Positions 27,699 through 35,198 are shown, counted from the first letter of the stretch. The stretch: 64,000 bases of DNA from Peptoniphilus sp. BV3C26 (GCF_000478985.1 NZ_AWXB01000005.1:24126-88125), one strand, 5' to 3'. Notes: a model not told the origin generated them from the sequence alone. Made by a program: numbers and translations.

Positions 27699-28356
27699 AT
27701 CCTATTCCCCAAACTGTTTCTATATACTCTTCTGAATCAAATTTTTTTATTTTGTTTCTAATGTTTGAAATGTGAACATTTATAGTATCTTCATCAGCTG
27801 CAAAATTATCTTGCCAAACAGCCTCGTACAAATTTTTCTTTGTAAAAATCCTGTTTTGATTTTCTATAAAAAGTTTTAAAATGTTGAGTTCGGTTTTTGT
27901 AAGTTGAAGCTCATTTCCATTTATTGTAAAATTTTCCATTTGTTTATTATATTTTAAATTTTTATAATTTAAAGATGAATTTATTTTTGAAAATTCTCTA
28001 TAACGTCTTATATTTGCTTGAATTCTTGCAAGGACATCTTCCTTTTCAAAGGGCTTTTTTATAAAATCATCTGCCCCTATATTTAATACATTGACCCTTG
28101 AATCCACATCTATTTTTGCACTTATAACTATTATAGGTATAGAAATTGACTTATCTCTTATTTCTTTTATAAATTCTTCTCCACTTTTTACAGGCATCAT
28201 TAAATCTAAAATCATCAAATCAAATTCTTCCAAATCTTTTTGCAGCAAAGCCTCCATAGCTGTAAAACATTGGCGAACTTCATAGTTTTCCTTAATTAAA
28301 ATATCCCTTAACAAATTGTTTATATCAATGTTGTCTTCTATAATTAAAATTTTCAC
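27682..28356 (-). CDS. OmpR-family response regulator
   Basis: 224 aa. Receiver domain with acidic pocket (IIEDN), phospho-acceptor D in LMILDLMMP (about residue 52) and K in FIKKPFEKED; C-terminal winged helix ending YIETVWGIGYRLRK. GTG start after AAGGTGAT. It probably controls the transporter operon downstream, together with the short kinase at its far end. It starts 26 bp after the stop of the second two-component kinase, so the two systems may share a transcript. Confidence 0.88.
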   Translation of the reverse strand: MKILIIEDNIDINNLLRDILIKENYEVRQCFTAMEALLQKDLEEFDLMILDLMMPVKSGEEFIKEIRDKSISIPIIVISAKIDVDSRVNVLNIGADDFIKKPFEKEDVLARIQANIRRYREFSKINSSLNYKNLKYNKQMENFTINGNELQLTKTELNILKLFIENQNRIFTKKNLYEAVWQDNFAADEDTINVHISNIRNKIKKFDSEEYIETVWGIGYRLRK

Positions 28357-28382
28357 CTTATCACCTTTTTTAATTATAACAT

Positions 28383-29714
28383 TTAATTTTCCTTACTTTC
28401 TAAAGATAATCTAAAGATTGTTTTTTCTTCATCACTTTCCATAGAAACTTGTCCTCCATGGAGTTTGCTTATCTTATCAACTATGGACAGTCCAAGGCCA
28501 TAACCCTCTTTAAGATCTTTATTTCTTGAAGAATCAACTTGATAAAATCTGTTAAATATTTTCTTTGAATCTTCCTTAGAAATTTTTTCCCCATCATTTA
28601 TTACCTCAAGGATGACTCTATTTTTTTCCTTGAAAAGTCTTATTTCTATATAAGTTTTTTTAAATTTTATTGCATTGGAAATTAAATTATCAAATAATCT
28701 TTCAAGCATTATTTTATTACCTGATACTTTTAAATTTTTTTCCACATCTATTATAAATTTTATATCCTTGTAGGCACTCTCATAAATTTGACAATTATTT
28801 AAAATCATTTGAGAAAAATCTATTTTATCATCCACCTTAAAATCTCTTTCAAGCTTATCAAGCTCCATTATTTGATTTATCAAAGCCCTCATCTTTTCCG
28901 ATTGCTTGTTTATTATCTCAAATAACTCCCTTGCCTCTTCATCTTTTATATATTCTTTGCCATATTCGCTTTCGCTCATTATAACCGAAAGAGGAGTCCT
29001 AAGCTCATGGGAAACGTCAATAGTAAGCCTTTTTTCTCGGTCTAAAGACTCTTCGATAGTATCTAACATACCATTAAAAGTCCTGGCCAAATCATGAACC
29101 TCATCCTTACCTTCGCCAATTAAAATTCTTTTTTTCAAATTCCCTTTTTCCTTTATCTCCCTTGCAGTATTGGTTATATTTCTAATAGGCTTAAAGGATT
29201 TATCAGCTATTTTATAGCCTATATATATTATTAAGATAATTAATATAGGGCTTAATACTAAAAATAATAAAAAGAACTTACTTAGCTCATGAAAAACTAT
29301 ATTTTCAGGCAAAATTCCCCTTAAAAAACTGCCATTCTCATCTAATTTAACATCATAATAAAGATAAGATCCGTCTTTTCTTATATATTTTGAAATTCCC
29401 GAATAGCTCACAGGAAGGTTAGCGTCAAAATCTTTTGGTTTTATCCCCTTTATTCCTCCAAACTCATCGTAAAAAAGAAAAAATACCCCATTATCAAAAT
29501 ATTCAAAATTGCCCTTCTTATTTTGTAAACTTTCTACAGTTTTCTTTAACTTTTTTTCAGCCCTATTCTGTAAAATATTTTTTGAAATGAAGACAGAACT
29601 TGTAAGCAAAATTATAAATAAGATTATTATAAAAAAAGAATACCAGGCAGTTATTCTTTTTGTAATAGGGATTTTTTTTAATTTCACCCCTAATTTATTG
29701 GTCAAAAATTCCAT
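28383..29714 (-). CDS. Sensor histidine kinase with HAMP domain
   Basis: 443 aa. Two membrane helices (about residues 21-43 and 145-170) flank an extracytoplasmic segment of about 100 aa. Then come HAMP (about 172-225), H-box DVSHELRTPLSVIMSE and HATPase motifs (GYGLGLSIVDKISKLHGG). ArlS/CssS-like architecture. A TTG at 29720 is possible; I use the ATG at 29714, eight bases after GAGG. It overlaps the partner regulator by 20 bp. Confidence 0.87.
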   Translation of the reverse strand: MEFLTNKLGVKLKKIPITKRITAWYSFFIIILFIILLTSSVFISKNILQNRAEKKLKKTVESLQNKKGNFEYFDNGVFFLFYDEFGGIKGIKPKDFDANLPVSYSGISKYIRKDGSYLYYDVKLDENGSFLRGILPENIVFHELSKFFLLFLVLSPILIILIIYIGYKIADKSFKPIRNITNTAREIKEKGNLKKRILIGEGKDEVHDLARTFNGMLDTIEESLDREKRLTIDVSHELRTPLSVIMSESEYGKEYIKDEEARELFEIINKQSEKMRALINQIMELDKLERDFKVDDKIDFSQMILNNCQIYESAYKDIKFIIDVEKNLKVSGNKIMLERLFDNLISNAIKFKKTYIEIRLFKEKNRVILEVINDGEKISKEDSKKIFNRFYQVDSSRNKDLKEGYGLGLSIVDKISKLHGGQVSMESDEEKTIFRLSLESKEN

Positions 29715-30366
29715 ATCCAAGTCCTCTTTTTGTAGTTATCAACTTATTTGAATTTTCTATATCTATTTTTTTTCTTATATTTTTAATCAAAACATCTATA
29801 ACATTAGACTCCGCAGAAGAATCATAGGGCCAAACACCATCTCTTATATTTTCCCTTGTTAGAATTTGATTTTTATTTCTTAAAAGGTACTCTAAAACTT
29901 GGTACTCTTTTGCAGTTAAATCTATAAGCTTGGAACCTCTTTTTACCTGCTTTTTATTTATATCCACAATTAAATCAAAAACCCTTATTATATTTGAACT
30001 TTCCCCATTTTTTCTTCTGACAATAGCTCTTATTCTCGCAAGAAGCTCCTTAAAATCAAAAGGCTTTATTAAATAATCATCTCCACCTAAGTCAAGACCC
30101 CTAACCCTATCTTCAATAGTATCTTTTGCAGTTAAAAAAAGTATAGGAGTATCATTTTCTTCATCCCTTATTTTTTTTGCAAATTCAAATCCGTCCATTT
30201 CAGGCATCATAATGTCCAAAATAATTAAATCATACTTTGTATATGCAACAAAATCCAAAGCTTCCAAGCCATTATAGGCATAATCAACTATGAAATCCTG
30301 TTTTAAAAGGTGCTTTACTATAATTTTATTTAAATCTTTTTCATCTTCTACAACTAAAATCTTCAC
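29695..30366 (-). CDS. OmpR-family response regulator, partner of the HAMP kinase
   Basis: 223 aa: receiver domain (LVVEDEKDL; phospho-Asp in LIILDIMMPEMDG; K in LIKPFDFKEL) and winged-helix output domain (ending ITTKRGLGYGI). The frame starts at a GTG at 30375, but the GTG at 30366 gives the usual MKILVVEDE start and is well spaced from AGGTGAT. First gene of this unit. The signal is unknown. Confidence 0.88.
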   Translation of the reverse strand: MKILVVEDEKDLNKIIVKHLLKQDFIVDYAYNGLEALDFVAYTKYDLIILDIMMPEMDGFEFAKKIRDEENDTPILFLTAKDTIEDRVRGLDLGGDDYLIKPFDFKELLARIRAIVRRKNGESSNIIRVFDLIVDINKKQVKRGSKLIDLTAKEYQVLEYLLRNKNQILTRENIRDGVWPYDSSAESNVIDVLIKNIRKKIDIENSNKLITTKRGLGYGIFDQ

Positions 30367-30429
30367 ATCTATCACCTATTTTAGATTATCACATTTTTAT
30401 GAAAATAAAATGAATTTTATTTTCTCTTT

Positions 30430-30660
30430 TTTACGCTCTACATAAAGCATTTTTATTTTTAAAAATTTTCAATTGAAATTTTTTCTATATTTTTTATTTT
30501 TCGTTTTTTATTTTGTTTCAAATCATTCGCCTTACGGCGATCGGACCAATAAATTGGTCCCTACATTGGCTTGCAAGGGTTTATTTTTTTGAAACCTGTT
30601 CGAATAAATAAACCCTACATTGGGTTTTATGTTTTTTATCGTACTTGGGATAAAAATGCC
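30430..30660. repeat. Intergenic repeat block, copy B
   Basis: No ORF. It contains ACGCTCTACATAAAGCATT (30433-30451, related to the 19-mers of copy A), the GC hairpin CGCCTTACGGCG (30528-30539), the palindrome GGACCAATAAATTGGTCC (30543-30560) and two CCCTACATTGG units (30559-30569, 30613-30623). The second of these units follows a GGGTTTATT/AATAAACCC inverted pair (30577-30585, 30607-30615). The order hairpin, ACCAAT palindrome, CTAYAT matches copy A at 4,947-5,116. Confidence 0.6.
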
Positions 30661-30677
30661 ATATATAATATTTTTTT

Positions 30678-30720
30678 GTGAGGGGGACCGATGGGCTAAA
30701 TGCCCCTAGGTCCCCCTCAC
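30678..30720. repeat. GC-rich 12-bp inverted repeat
   Basis: GTGAGGGGGACC (30678-30689) and GGTCCCCCTCAC (30709-30720) are perfect 12-bp arms around 19 nt that themselves hold GGGC/GCCC. It is strikingly GC-rich for this genome. It lies 11 bp after the stop of the secreted-protein gene, but the T7 run is on the wrong side for a minus-strand terminator, so it may act on plus-strand transcripts or be another mobile repeat. Confidence 0.7.
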
Positions 30721-30730
30721 ACTCCCCTCC

Positions 30731-31258
30731 TTACCCCACAATCTTTTTCACACCAAAGAACTTACTGCAATCAATCTCCTCTATTTTTTTGTCCTTGTTT
30801 TCTGCATTCAGCAAATGTTTATACATTGGCCTTCCCTTGAACCCAAAGCCTGAAAACGCTTTGACTTCTCCGTTGGGCTGCTCAACCAAAACGTCATACA
30901 TAATTCTGCTTTCTCTAAAAGCCGTTTCCCCAGTCTTTTTGTCAACGCCCTTTCCTTCTTCTTCCGGCAAATACTTGATTCCAGCCCAGTTAAGCATTAT
31001 AGCCATCCACTGCCTGTAGGTGTAGGAATCTCCAAAGCCAGGACCACCCGGATTTGTGGTGTAAACGTTTTTGCCTGTTTTTGGGTCTATACCCATGTTT
31101 TCATCGTAGGGTCTGGTCCAGTCGGTTTTGCCGTCCCATTTTGCACCTGATTCTTTTTCATAGGTTAGATCTGTTCCTGCAAATACTGACCCTATAGGAA
31201 TCATTCCTATTAACATTACTAAAGATAGTATAAATGTTGTAATTCTTTTGAATTTCAT
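30731..31258 (-). CDS. Secreted protein of unknown function
   Basis: 175 aa. A classic signal peptide (KFKR, hydrophobic core, SVFAG cleavage site near residue 28) precedes a soluble, polar domain rich in Trp, Tyr, Gly and Asp (KWDGKTDWTRPYDEN, then GPGFGDSYTYRQWMAIMLNWAG). I do not recognise the domain. No wall anchor, stalk or membrane segment. The ribosome site AAAGGAG is 23 nt from the ATG with a small hairpin between them. Nothing else is in its transcription unit. Confidence 0.7.
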   Translation of the reverse strand: MKFKRITTFILSLVMLIGMIPIGSVFAGTDLTYEKESGAKWDGKTDWTRPYDENMGIDPKTGKNVYTTNPGGPGFGDSYTYRQWMAIMLNWAGIKYLPEEEGKGVDKKTGETAFRESRIMYDVLVEQPNGEVKAFSGFGFKGRPMYKHLLNAENKDKKIEEIDCSKFFGVKKIVG

Positions 31259-31265
31259 AAATTTC

Positions 31266-31288
31266 GGGCAACTGCCCTTGTCTCCTTT
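31266..31288 (-). promoter_or_regulatory. Ribosome site separated from the start by a hairpin
   Basis: In the leader of the 175-aa secreted protein, AAAGGAG is followed by ACAA, then the stem-loop GGGC-AGTT-GCCC, then 8 nt and the ATG. No in-frame start codon lies nearer. If the 12-nt hairpin folds, the effective spacing drops from 23 to about 11 nt. Confidence 0.45.
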
Positions 31289-31377
31289 CTTATTAATGAA
31301 AAAATATGATTATCCTTACTTTATATATTAGAGATATGTTTTTAAAATTATTCATTGTAAGAAATGTTTTTTTGCAA

Positions 31378-31404
31378 TAAAAAAATACCCCCATAAGGGG
31401 GTAT
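31378..31404 (-). terminator. Terminator after the stalk-domain protein
   Basis: ATACCCCC...GGGGGTAT, 8-bp stem with a 4-nt loop, then TTTTTTT on the minus strand; 59 bp after the stop codon at 31463. Confidence 0.85.
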
Positions 31405-31462
31405 ACAAAAAGATAAAAAAGTGAAAAAAGTAGAAAAAAGTGAAAAATAATAAAGATGAATA

Positions 31463-32737
31463 TTAATAAAGTTGTTTTATATTAAAAATTTCATTTGCCA
31501 AACCGCCTAATTGGTCAGCCCTTAAATAATTTCCATTTCCTTTAAAATGAGTTTCGATAGCCTTTCTAATGGCTGGGTCGGTAATTCTATTTAGAGTCTT
31601 ATCCGTAACTCCAAACATATACCTTACATCAAACTCGTAAGCATGTTCCTCTTCTCCCTCTCTGACGGTCAACTTATATCTAATTAAATCACCCATAGCA
31701 GGAGCAAGAAGTTCATCCTTACCCTTTGTCTTTAAAAAGTTATAATTTTGCGGGCTTCCAACAAATAAATCTTCAAGCTCAGTCATAGCATAAGTATCCT
31801 TAGCCCATTTTTTTAAATAAGTTCCTCCATAATTTCCATCATACAGTTTATTACTTAAACTTACATACTTTCCGTCTTTAATGTTTTTATGGCCTAATTT
31901 TTTTATATCAATATTTTTCCCATAGGGTACAAATCTTTGGTCAATAAGCTCAATAGCCATTTGCCAATCATCAGGAGCATTAGTAAAATCTTTTTTATTA
32001 TCTAAACCGAAATAAAAAGGATATAAAGCTTTATTTGTTGAGCTATTGTTCCATGGGTCGTGGTAAGCAACCATTAACTGAGGAGCAACCCACTTATCAG
32101 AAACCTTACCGGGATACTCTCCTTTTACAGGTCTACTTGCTATCCTTCCACTTACAATAGCACTGTTATCACCTGGTCTATCCCAAGTTTCATATCTTTC
32201 TTTTATACGCTTAAAGGTTAAGTTTAATAATTGGTCTTCGCTTAAATCTCCTTTTGCTTGATTACTTTGGCTTGCAAGGTAAATTGCTATTTGATGTAAA
32301 TTATTTTCCTTCTTATAATCTACCTTATATCCCATGTTCTCTGCTATGAATCTTAAAGGTACATATGTTCTGTTACCTCTTATTATTGGGGCTATTATGC
32401 CTGTTTGGTCTATGTTTATTTCTTTTCCATTTAGGCTTGCTTTGGTGTTTCCTATTTGTAGGTTTAAATTCCTTCCTAAGCCTGAGTTTGTCATGGTGAT
32501 TTCTTGAGTTTCTCCCTTCCAGTCTACTTTAAAGCCCATGTTTTCTGATACTACTCTTAGGGGTACCATGGTTCTATTTCCCTTTGCTATATATGGATAG
32601 CCTGAGTTTTGGTTCATTTGTATTTTATTCTTATTTACGGTAATTTTAAATTGTTGATTATCTTCTCCATGTGTTTTTTCTATTATTGAAAATATAAGTA
32701 CTGGTATGAGGATAAGTTTTAATATTCTTTTGTTCAT
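31463..32737 (-). CDS. Secreted protein with two copper-amine-oxidase-like N1 (stalk) repeats
   Basis: 424 aa. Signal peptide (about 1-24), then two copies of the stalk domain: GNRTMVPLRVVSENMGFKVDW (about 53-73) and GNRTYVPLRFIAENMGYKVDY (about 121-141), the hallmark VPLRxxxExMGxxVxW. A C-terminal region of about 260 aa with many Trp/Tyr (residues 165-424) is not recognised. Stalk domains are common on surface and secreted proteins of anaerobic Firmicutes and are thought to bind cell wall or act as spacers. The same domain ends the phage endolysin at 33,880-34,629. Confidence 0.82.
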   Translation of the reverse strand: MNKRILKLILIPVLIFSIIEKTHGEDNQQFKITVNKNKIQMNQNSGYPYIAKGNRTMVPLRVVSENMGFKVDWKGETQEITMTNSGLGRNLNLQIGNTKASLNGKEINIDQTGIIAPIIRGNRTYVPLRFIAENMGYKVDYKKENNLHQIAIYLASQSNQAKGDLSEDQLLNLTFKRIKERYETWDRPGDNSAIVSGRIASRPVKGEYPGKVSDKWVAPQLMVAYHDPWNNSSTNKALYPFYFGLDNKKDFTNAPDDWQMAIELIDQRFVPYGKNIDIKKLGHKNIKDGKYVSLSNKLYDGNYGGTYLKKWAKDTYAMTELEDLFVGSPQNYNFLKTKGKDELLAPAMGDLIRYKLTVREGEEEHAYEFDVRYMFGVTDKTLNRITDPAIRKAIETHFKGNGNYLRADQLGGLANEIFNIKQLY

Positions 32738-32830
32738 TATTATCTCCTTTTTTAGTTTTTTTGCAATTTCATTTTACCATATCTAAAATAAAAAATCTCT
32801 TGTTTAATTTTATCATTTTTAAAATTTTAA

Positions 32831-32861
32831 ATAAAAAAATAGCCATAAAAATTTTATGGCT
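32831..32861 (-). terminator. Original terminator of the tRNA array, stranded at attL
   Basis: AGCCATAAAA and TTTTATGGCT (10-bp perfect arms, 32841-32861), followed on the minus strand by ATTTTTTTATTT. It starts at the outer edge of the attL core, exactly where the 3' end of tRNA-Arg would lie before insertion. So it is the terminator of the tRNA array now 30 kb away. Confidence 0.82.
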
Positions 32862-32911
32862 ATTGGCGCGCCTTAGAGGATTCGAACCCCCGGCCTTTTG
32901 ATCCGTAGTCA
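32862..32911. repeat. attL core: 50-bp copy of the tRNA-Arg 3' half
   Basis: Identical to 63201-63250. It contains the CCA end, acceptor 3' strand, T arm and variable region up to the anticodon loop, but not the 5' half, so it is not a tRNA gene. Sequence diverges right after GTAGTCA. Confidence 0.95.
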
Positions 32912-32951
32912 TTCGTACTATTAGCATTTAGGCTATTTATAGATATACTTT

Positions 32952-32970
32952 GTTACCAACTTGTTACCAA
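32952..32970. promoter_or_regulatory. Integrase arm-type sites at attL (two)
   Basis: GTTACCAA at 32952-32959 and 32963-32970, same orientation, 11 bp apart. They match the five-copy array next to attR, so they are the left-arm binding sites for the integrase N-terminal domain. Confidence 0.75.
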
Positions 32971-33074
32971 CGGTTCGCTCTCTTTGAGTATTTACAAGGC
33001 TTAGAGGGTTGTTTCAGAATATTATTTTAAATGCTTTTAAAACTAAATATTTTTCACCATATATAAAAATAAAT

Positions 33075-33099
33075 AAGAGGACTATCATTCAGTCCTCTT
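33075..33099. terminator. Bidirectional terminator near attL
   Basis: AAGAGGACT...AGTCCTCTT, 9-bp perfect arms and a 7-nt loop; T-rich tails on both strands (TTTTATTC on plus, ATTTATTTTTAT on minus). It shields the attachment region from phage or host transcription. Confidence 0.7.
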
Positions 33100-33129
33100 T
33101 TATTCGTCTTTAGCTCGCCAAGTCCTAAC

Positions 33130-33160
33130 AAACCGTTTTTGTTGACGGTTTATTTTTTTT
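33130..33160 (+). terminator. Plus-strand terminator near attL
   Basis: AAACCGT (33130-33136) with ACGGTTT (33145-33151), followed by ATTTTTTTT on the plus strand. No plus-strand gene precedes it; it probably stops transcription entering the late operon antisense. Confidence 0.7.
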
Positions 33161-33173
33161 CTGTGAAAATGTA

Positions 33174-33206
33174 AAAAAAGACCTGGATCATTCTCCAGGC
33201 TTTTTA
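33174..33206 (-). terminator. Terminator of the phage late operon
   Basis: CCTGGA...TCCAGG stem with T runs on both sides: CTTTTT on plus and TCTTTTTTT on minus (33174-33180). It contains the last codons of the second holin and ends the leftward late transcript. Confidence 0.85.
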
Positions 33207-33505
33207 AGTTCTTCTTTCCATCTATTAAGTTCCAATACGCTTGCTTCTATCATGTCATCAAGTTCTTTTTCGCTTATCTTAATTCCTTGTTCGTTAAGTC
33301 GCATCAGGACATATTGCTTTTTTAATTGCCCTTGGCCTGACTTAGTGTATATTTGCTCAGCTGCCTTTACTGCTATATCTACCGCTTCCATAATGTTTAC
33401 TGCTTTTGCTTGCAGTCCTTTGCTTTTTAAATAAGGTATAAGTACACCTGTGATTAAAATACTAACGACTGATAAAACCACATAAAATATATTATTTGTG
33501 TTCAT
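33188..33505 (-). CDS. LL-H type phage holin
   Basis: 105 aa. One N-terminal membrane helix (about 6-24) and a helical, charged C-terminal part (VNIMEAVDIAVKAAEQIYTKSGQGQLKKQYVL region, about 36-67), the arrangement of phage holins of the LLH family. Last phage gene before the late terminator. Overlaps the upstream holin gene by 14 bp. It may form holes for the amidase or work as its partner regulator. Confidence 0.8.
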   Translation of the reverse strand: MNTNNIFYVVLSVVSILITGVLIPYLKSKGLQAKAVNIMEAVDIAVKAAEQIYTKSGQGQLKKQYVLMRLNEQGIKISEKELDDMIEASVLELNRWKEELKKPGE

Positions 33506-33878
33506 TTTCTACCTCCATTGATTCTTTAATTTCTTTTATAAGATTTTCTTTTTCTTCCCAAGTCTTTAAATTCTTATACTCTGTGTGCTGCTTAAAAAAT
33601 TGATGTACTCCTACCGCCGTAGCTCCAAGAAAAACTCCCTGGCCAATACTCATAAGGATCCATACGATAATCTGAATTTTATTCATAGGATCCATACGAT
33701 TTGCAAGGCTTGTAATCAAGGCAATAGGTATCCCCACAATAGATAAAATGGTTGGTATAAGGCTGTCATTAATCCTATTTGACTTCTTTAAAGCTTTTCC
33801 TATCACCACAAGCACAGGTATCATGAATACTAATTCAGGGCTAAGATACTCTTTTAAGCTGAAGATTATATCTTGCAT
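33492..33878 (-). CDS. Phage holin family protein
   Basis: 128 aa with three membrane segments (about 13-30, 42-60, 70-92) and a charged C-terminal tail (KNLKTWEEKENLIKEIKES). Fits the multi-spanning phage holins of Clostridia that start with a hydrophobic LSPELVFMIPVLVVIGK. Lies directly after the amidase gene (1-bp gap). Confidence 0.75.
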   Translation of the reverse strand: MQDIIFSLKEYLSPELVFMIPVLVVIGKALKKSNRINDSLIPTILSIVGIPIALITSLANRMDPMNKIQIIVWILMSIGQGVFLGATAVGVHQFFKQHTEYKNLKTWEEKENLIKEIKESMEVENEHK

Positions 33879-33879
33879 A

Positions 33880-34629
33880 TTATCCTCTCAACTCTACTAT
33901 TTTTTTGTCTTGATTCCATCCCACTTGTAAATTTAAAGCCTCTGCAAGGTCTCTTATAGCTACATAATTAGTGCCTTGGATATTTTTACCTCTAAGTTCA
34001 ATATTTTTGCCATTTAAGTTAATCTTAACCTTATCGGCTTTTAAAATATTTTCCATAACCTTATCAATCCTTTCTTTCAATGCCTTTTCTTGGGCAGGCA
34101 CCCCAGGACTTGACTTTGACAAATCCAATTTTATTTTTATAGGCTCTTGAACATCCTTTAAAAACTTCTCCCAAAGATTTTTTGTAAAAAAAGTTCCAGG
34201 ACATCTTTTCCTGGACACATCATAGTGCCTACAAACATTTTTTATAGGCACATTAAATTTAGCTATAAGATTTTTAACCAACTCAACTAAATTTTCATAG
34301 GCTTTTCCATAGTTTCCATCTGAGTTAATGCACAGCTCTATGCCTATGGATGTACAGTTCCTTACGCCGTTTAGTGCTCGGCCATATCCTTGATTATCTC
34401 CACAGTGCCAAGCAGAAAAGCTATCTCCTATAATTTGCACTATCTCGTGGTCATCTACAAAATAATGGGCAGATGCATTTCTATTGCCACCACCAAAGAA
34501 TTTGAAGTGGTTAAGAGCATTTGCTCCTACACCTGAGTTACCAGTGTCATGGATAACTAAATACTCTATTTTCTTGCCCTTCCTGCTGGAGTAATTATAA
34601 TTTATGGGCATAAATCTAAAATTTACCAT
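33880..34629 (-). CDS. Endolysin: N-acetylmuramoyl-L-alanine amidase with C-terminal stalk domain
   Basis: 249 aa. Amidase_2 (PGRP-like) domain about 16-160 with zinc ligands H27 (VIHDTGN), H135 (CRHYDVS) and C143 (KRCPG). A linker of about 40 aa is followed by one copper-amine-oxidase N1-like repeat (GTNYVAIRDLAEALNLQVGW, about 222-241), the same domain type as in the host secreted protein at 31,463-32,737. The repeat is probably the cell-wall-targeting part. Cuts the amide bond between MurNAc and the stem peptide to free virions. Confidence 0.92.
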   Translation of the reverse strand: MVNFRFMPINYNYSSRKGKKIEYLVIHDTGNSGVGANALNHFKFFGGGNRNASAHYFVDDHEIVQIIGDSFSAWHCGDNQGYGRALNGVRNCTSIGIELCINSDGNYGKAYENLVELVKNLIAKFNVPIKNVCRHYDVSRKRCPGTFFTKNLWEKFLKDVQEPIKIKLDLSKSSPGVPAQEKALKERIDKVMENILKADKVKINLNGKNIELRGKNIQGTNYVAIRDLAEALNLQVGWNQDKKIVELRG

Positions 34630-34630
34630 C

Positions 34631-34954
34631 TTACCACCCCTTAACTATCTTGGCAATTATTCCTGTTACTATAGCTGTAAGTATTATAGTAATGATTGTA
34701 TTCTTATACTCGTCAAAAGCCTTTTTAGGCTTATCTGTAAGCTCCATCAAAGTCGCATTCATGACTTTAAGTTGCTCTTTAATGAAGTCCAGGTCTTTTT
34801 GAAAGAGTTTTATGTTCGTATCTTGTATCGAGTTATCTGTGGCGGTTTTTTCAATCTTAGCCTCGTGATCTTTTAGCGTTGCTTCGTGTCTTTCTGAAAT
34901 CTTTTCTAAAAGACCGATTCTTCGTTCATGGTCGTTGCATTTTTCATTTTCCAA
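34631..34954 (-). CDS. XhlA-family haemolysin/holin-associated protein
   Basis: 107 aa: N-terminal coiled coil (about 8-70) and one C-terminal membrane helix (IITIILTAIVTGIIAKIV, about 87-104), as in XhlA of PBSX. It opens the lysis cassette, 1 bp before the amidase gene. Confidence 0.82.
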   Translation of the reverse strand: MENEKCNDHERRIGLLEKISERHEATLKDHEAKIEKTATDNSIQDTNIKLFQKDLDFIKEQLKVMNATLMELTDKPKKAFDEYKNTIITIILTAIVTGIIAKIVKGW

Positions 34955-35006
34955 GATGTCACCTCTTTTTTATAAAAATTAAGGGAGGACTAAGCCTCCC
35001 AAATTA

Positions 35007-35141
35007 TTATGCTTCTTCCTTTGCAAGTTCCCCCATGCCTAAATCCTCAAGACACTTTTTAGTTCTTTCTTTTAGTGACATTGGCACTTGAGCGAAAGTT
35101 CTTTTGCCATAAATAATAAGTGTTGCGTATACTACGTCCAT
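35007..35141 (-). CDS. XkdX-like small phage protein, copy 2
   Basis: 44 aa, MDVVYATLIIYGKRTFAQVP start, a paralogue of the 35-aa XkdX protein upstream (shared Y-x-x-L-I-x-x-GKRT-x-x-QVP-x-SL). The frame is open to 35231, but that extension translates a terminator stem; the ATG at 35141 has GGGGGTG ahead. XkdX proteins lie between fibre and lysis genes; role unknown. Confidence 0.7.
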   Translation of the reverse strand: MDVVYATLIIYGKRTFAQVPMSLKERTKKCLEDLGMGELAKEEA

Positions 35142-35173
35142 TTCTACACCCCCTTTTATTAGAAGTTTTAGCA

Positions 35174-35198
35174 ATAAAAAAACACTCCCAAAGAGTGC
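35174..35198 (-). terminator. Terminator between the two XkdX genes
   Basis: CACTC (35183-35187) with GAGTG (35193-35197), then TTTTTTT on the minus strand. It sits between two late genes of the same direction, so it either attenuates the lysis genes or needs late antitermination. Confidence 0.65.

Noticed and set aside
24288..30375. Bacteriocin biosynthesis locus
   Set aside because: Regulators and an immunity-type exporter are present, but no precursor peptide, modification enzyme or peptidase-containing transporter was found.
32862..32950. A second functional tRNA-Arg at attL
   Set aside because: Only the 3' half is present; the sequence past the anticodon loop cannot form the D arm or acceptor 5' strand.
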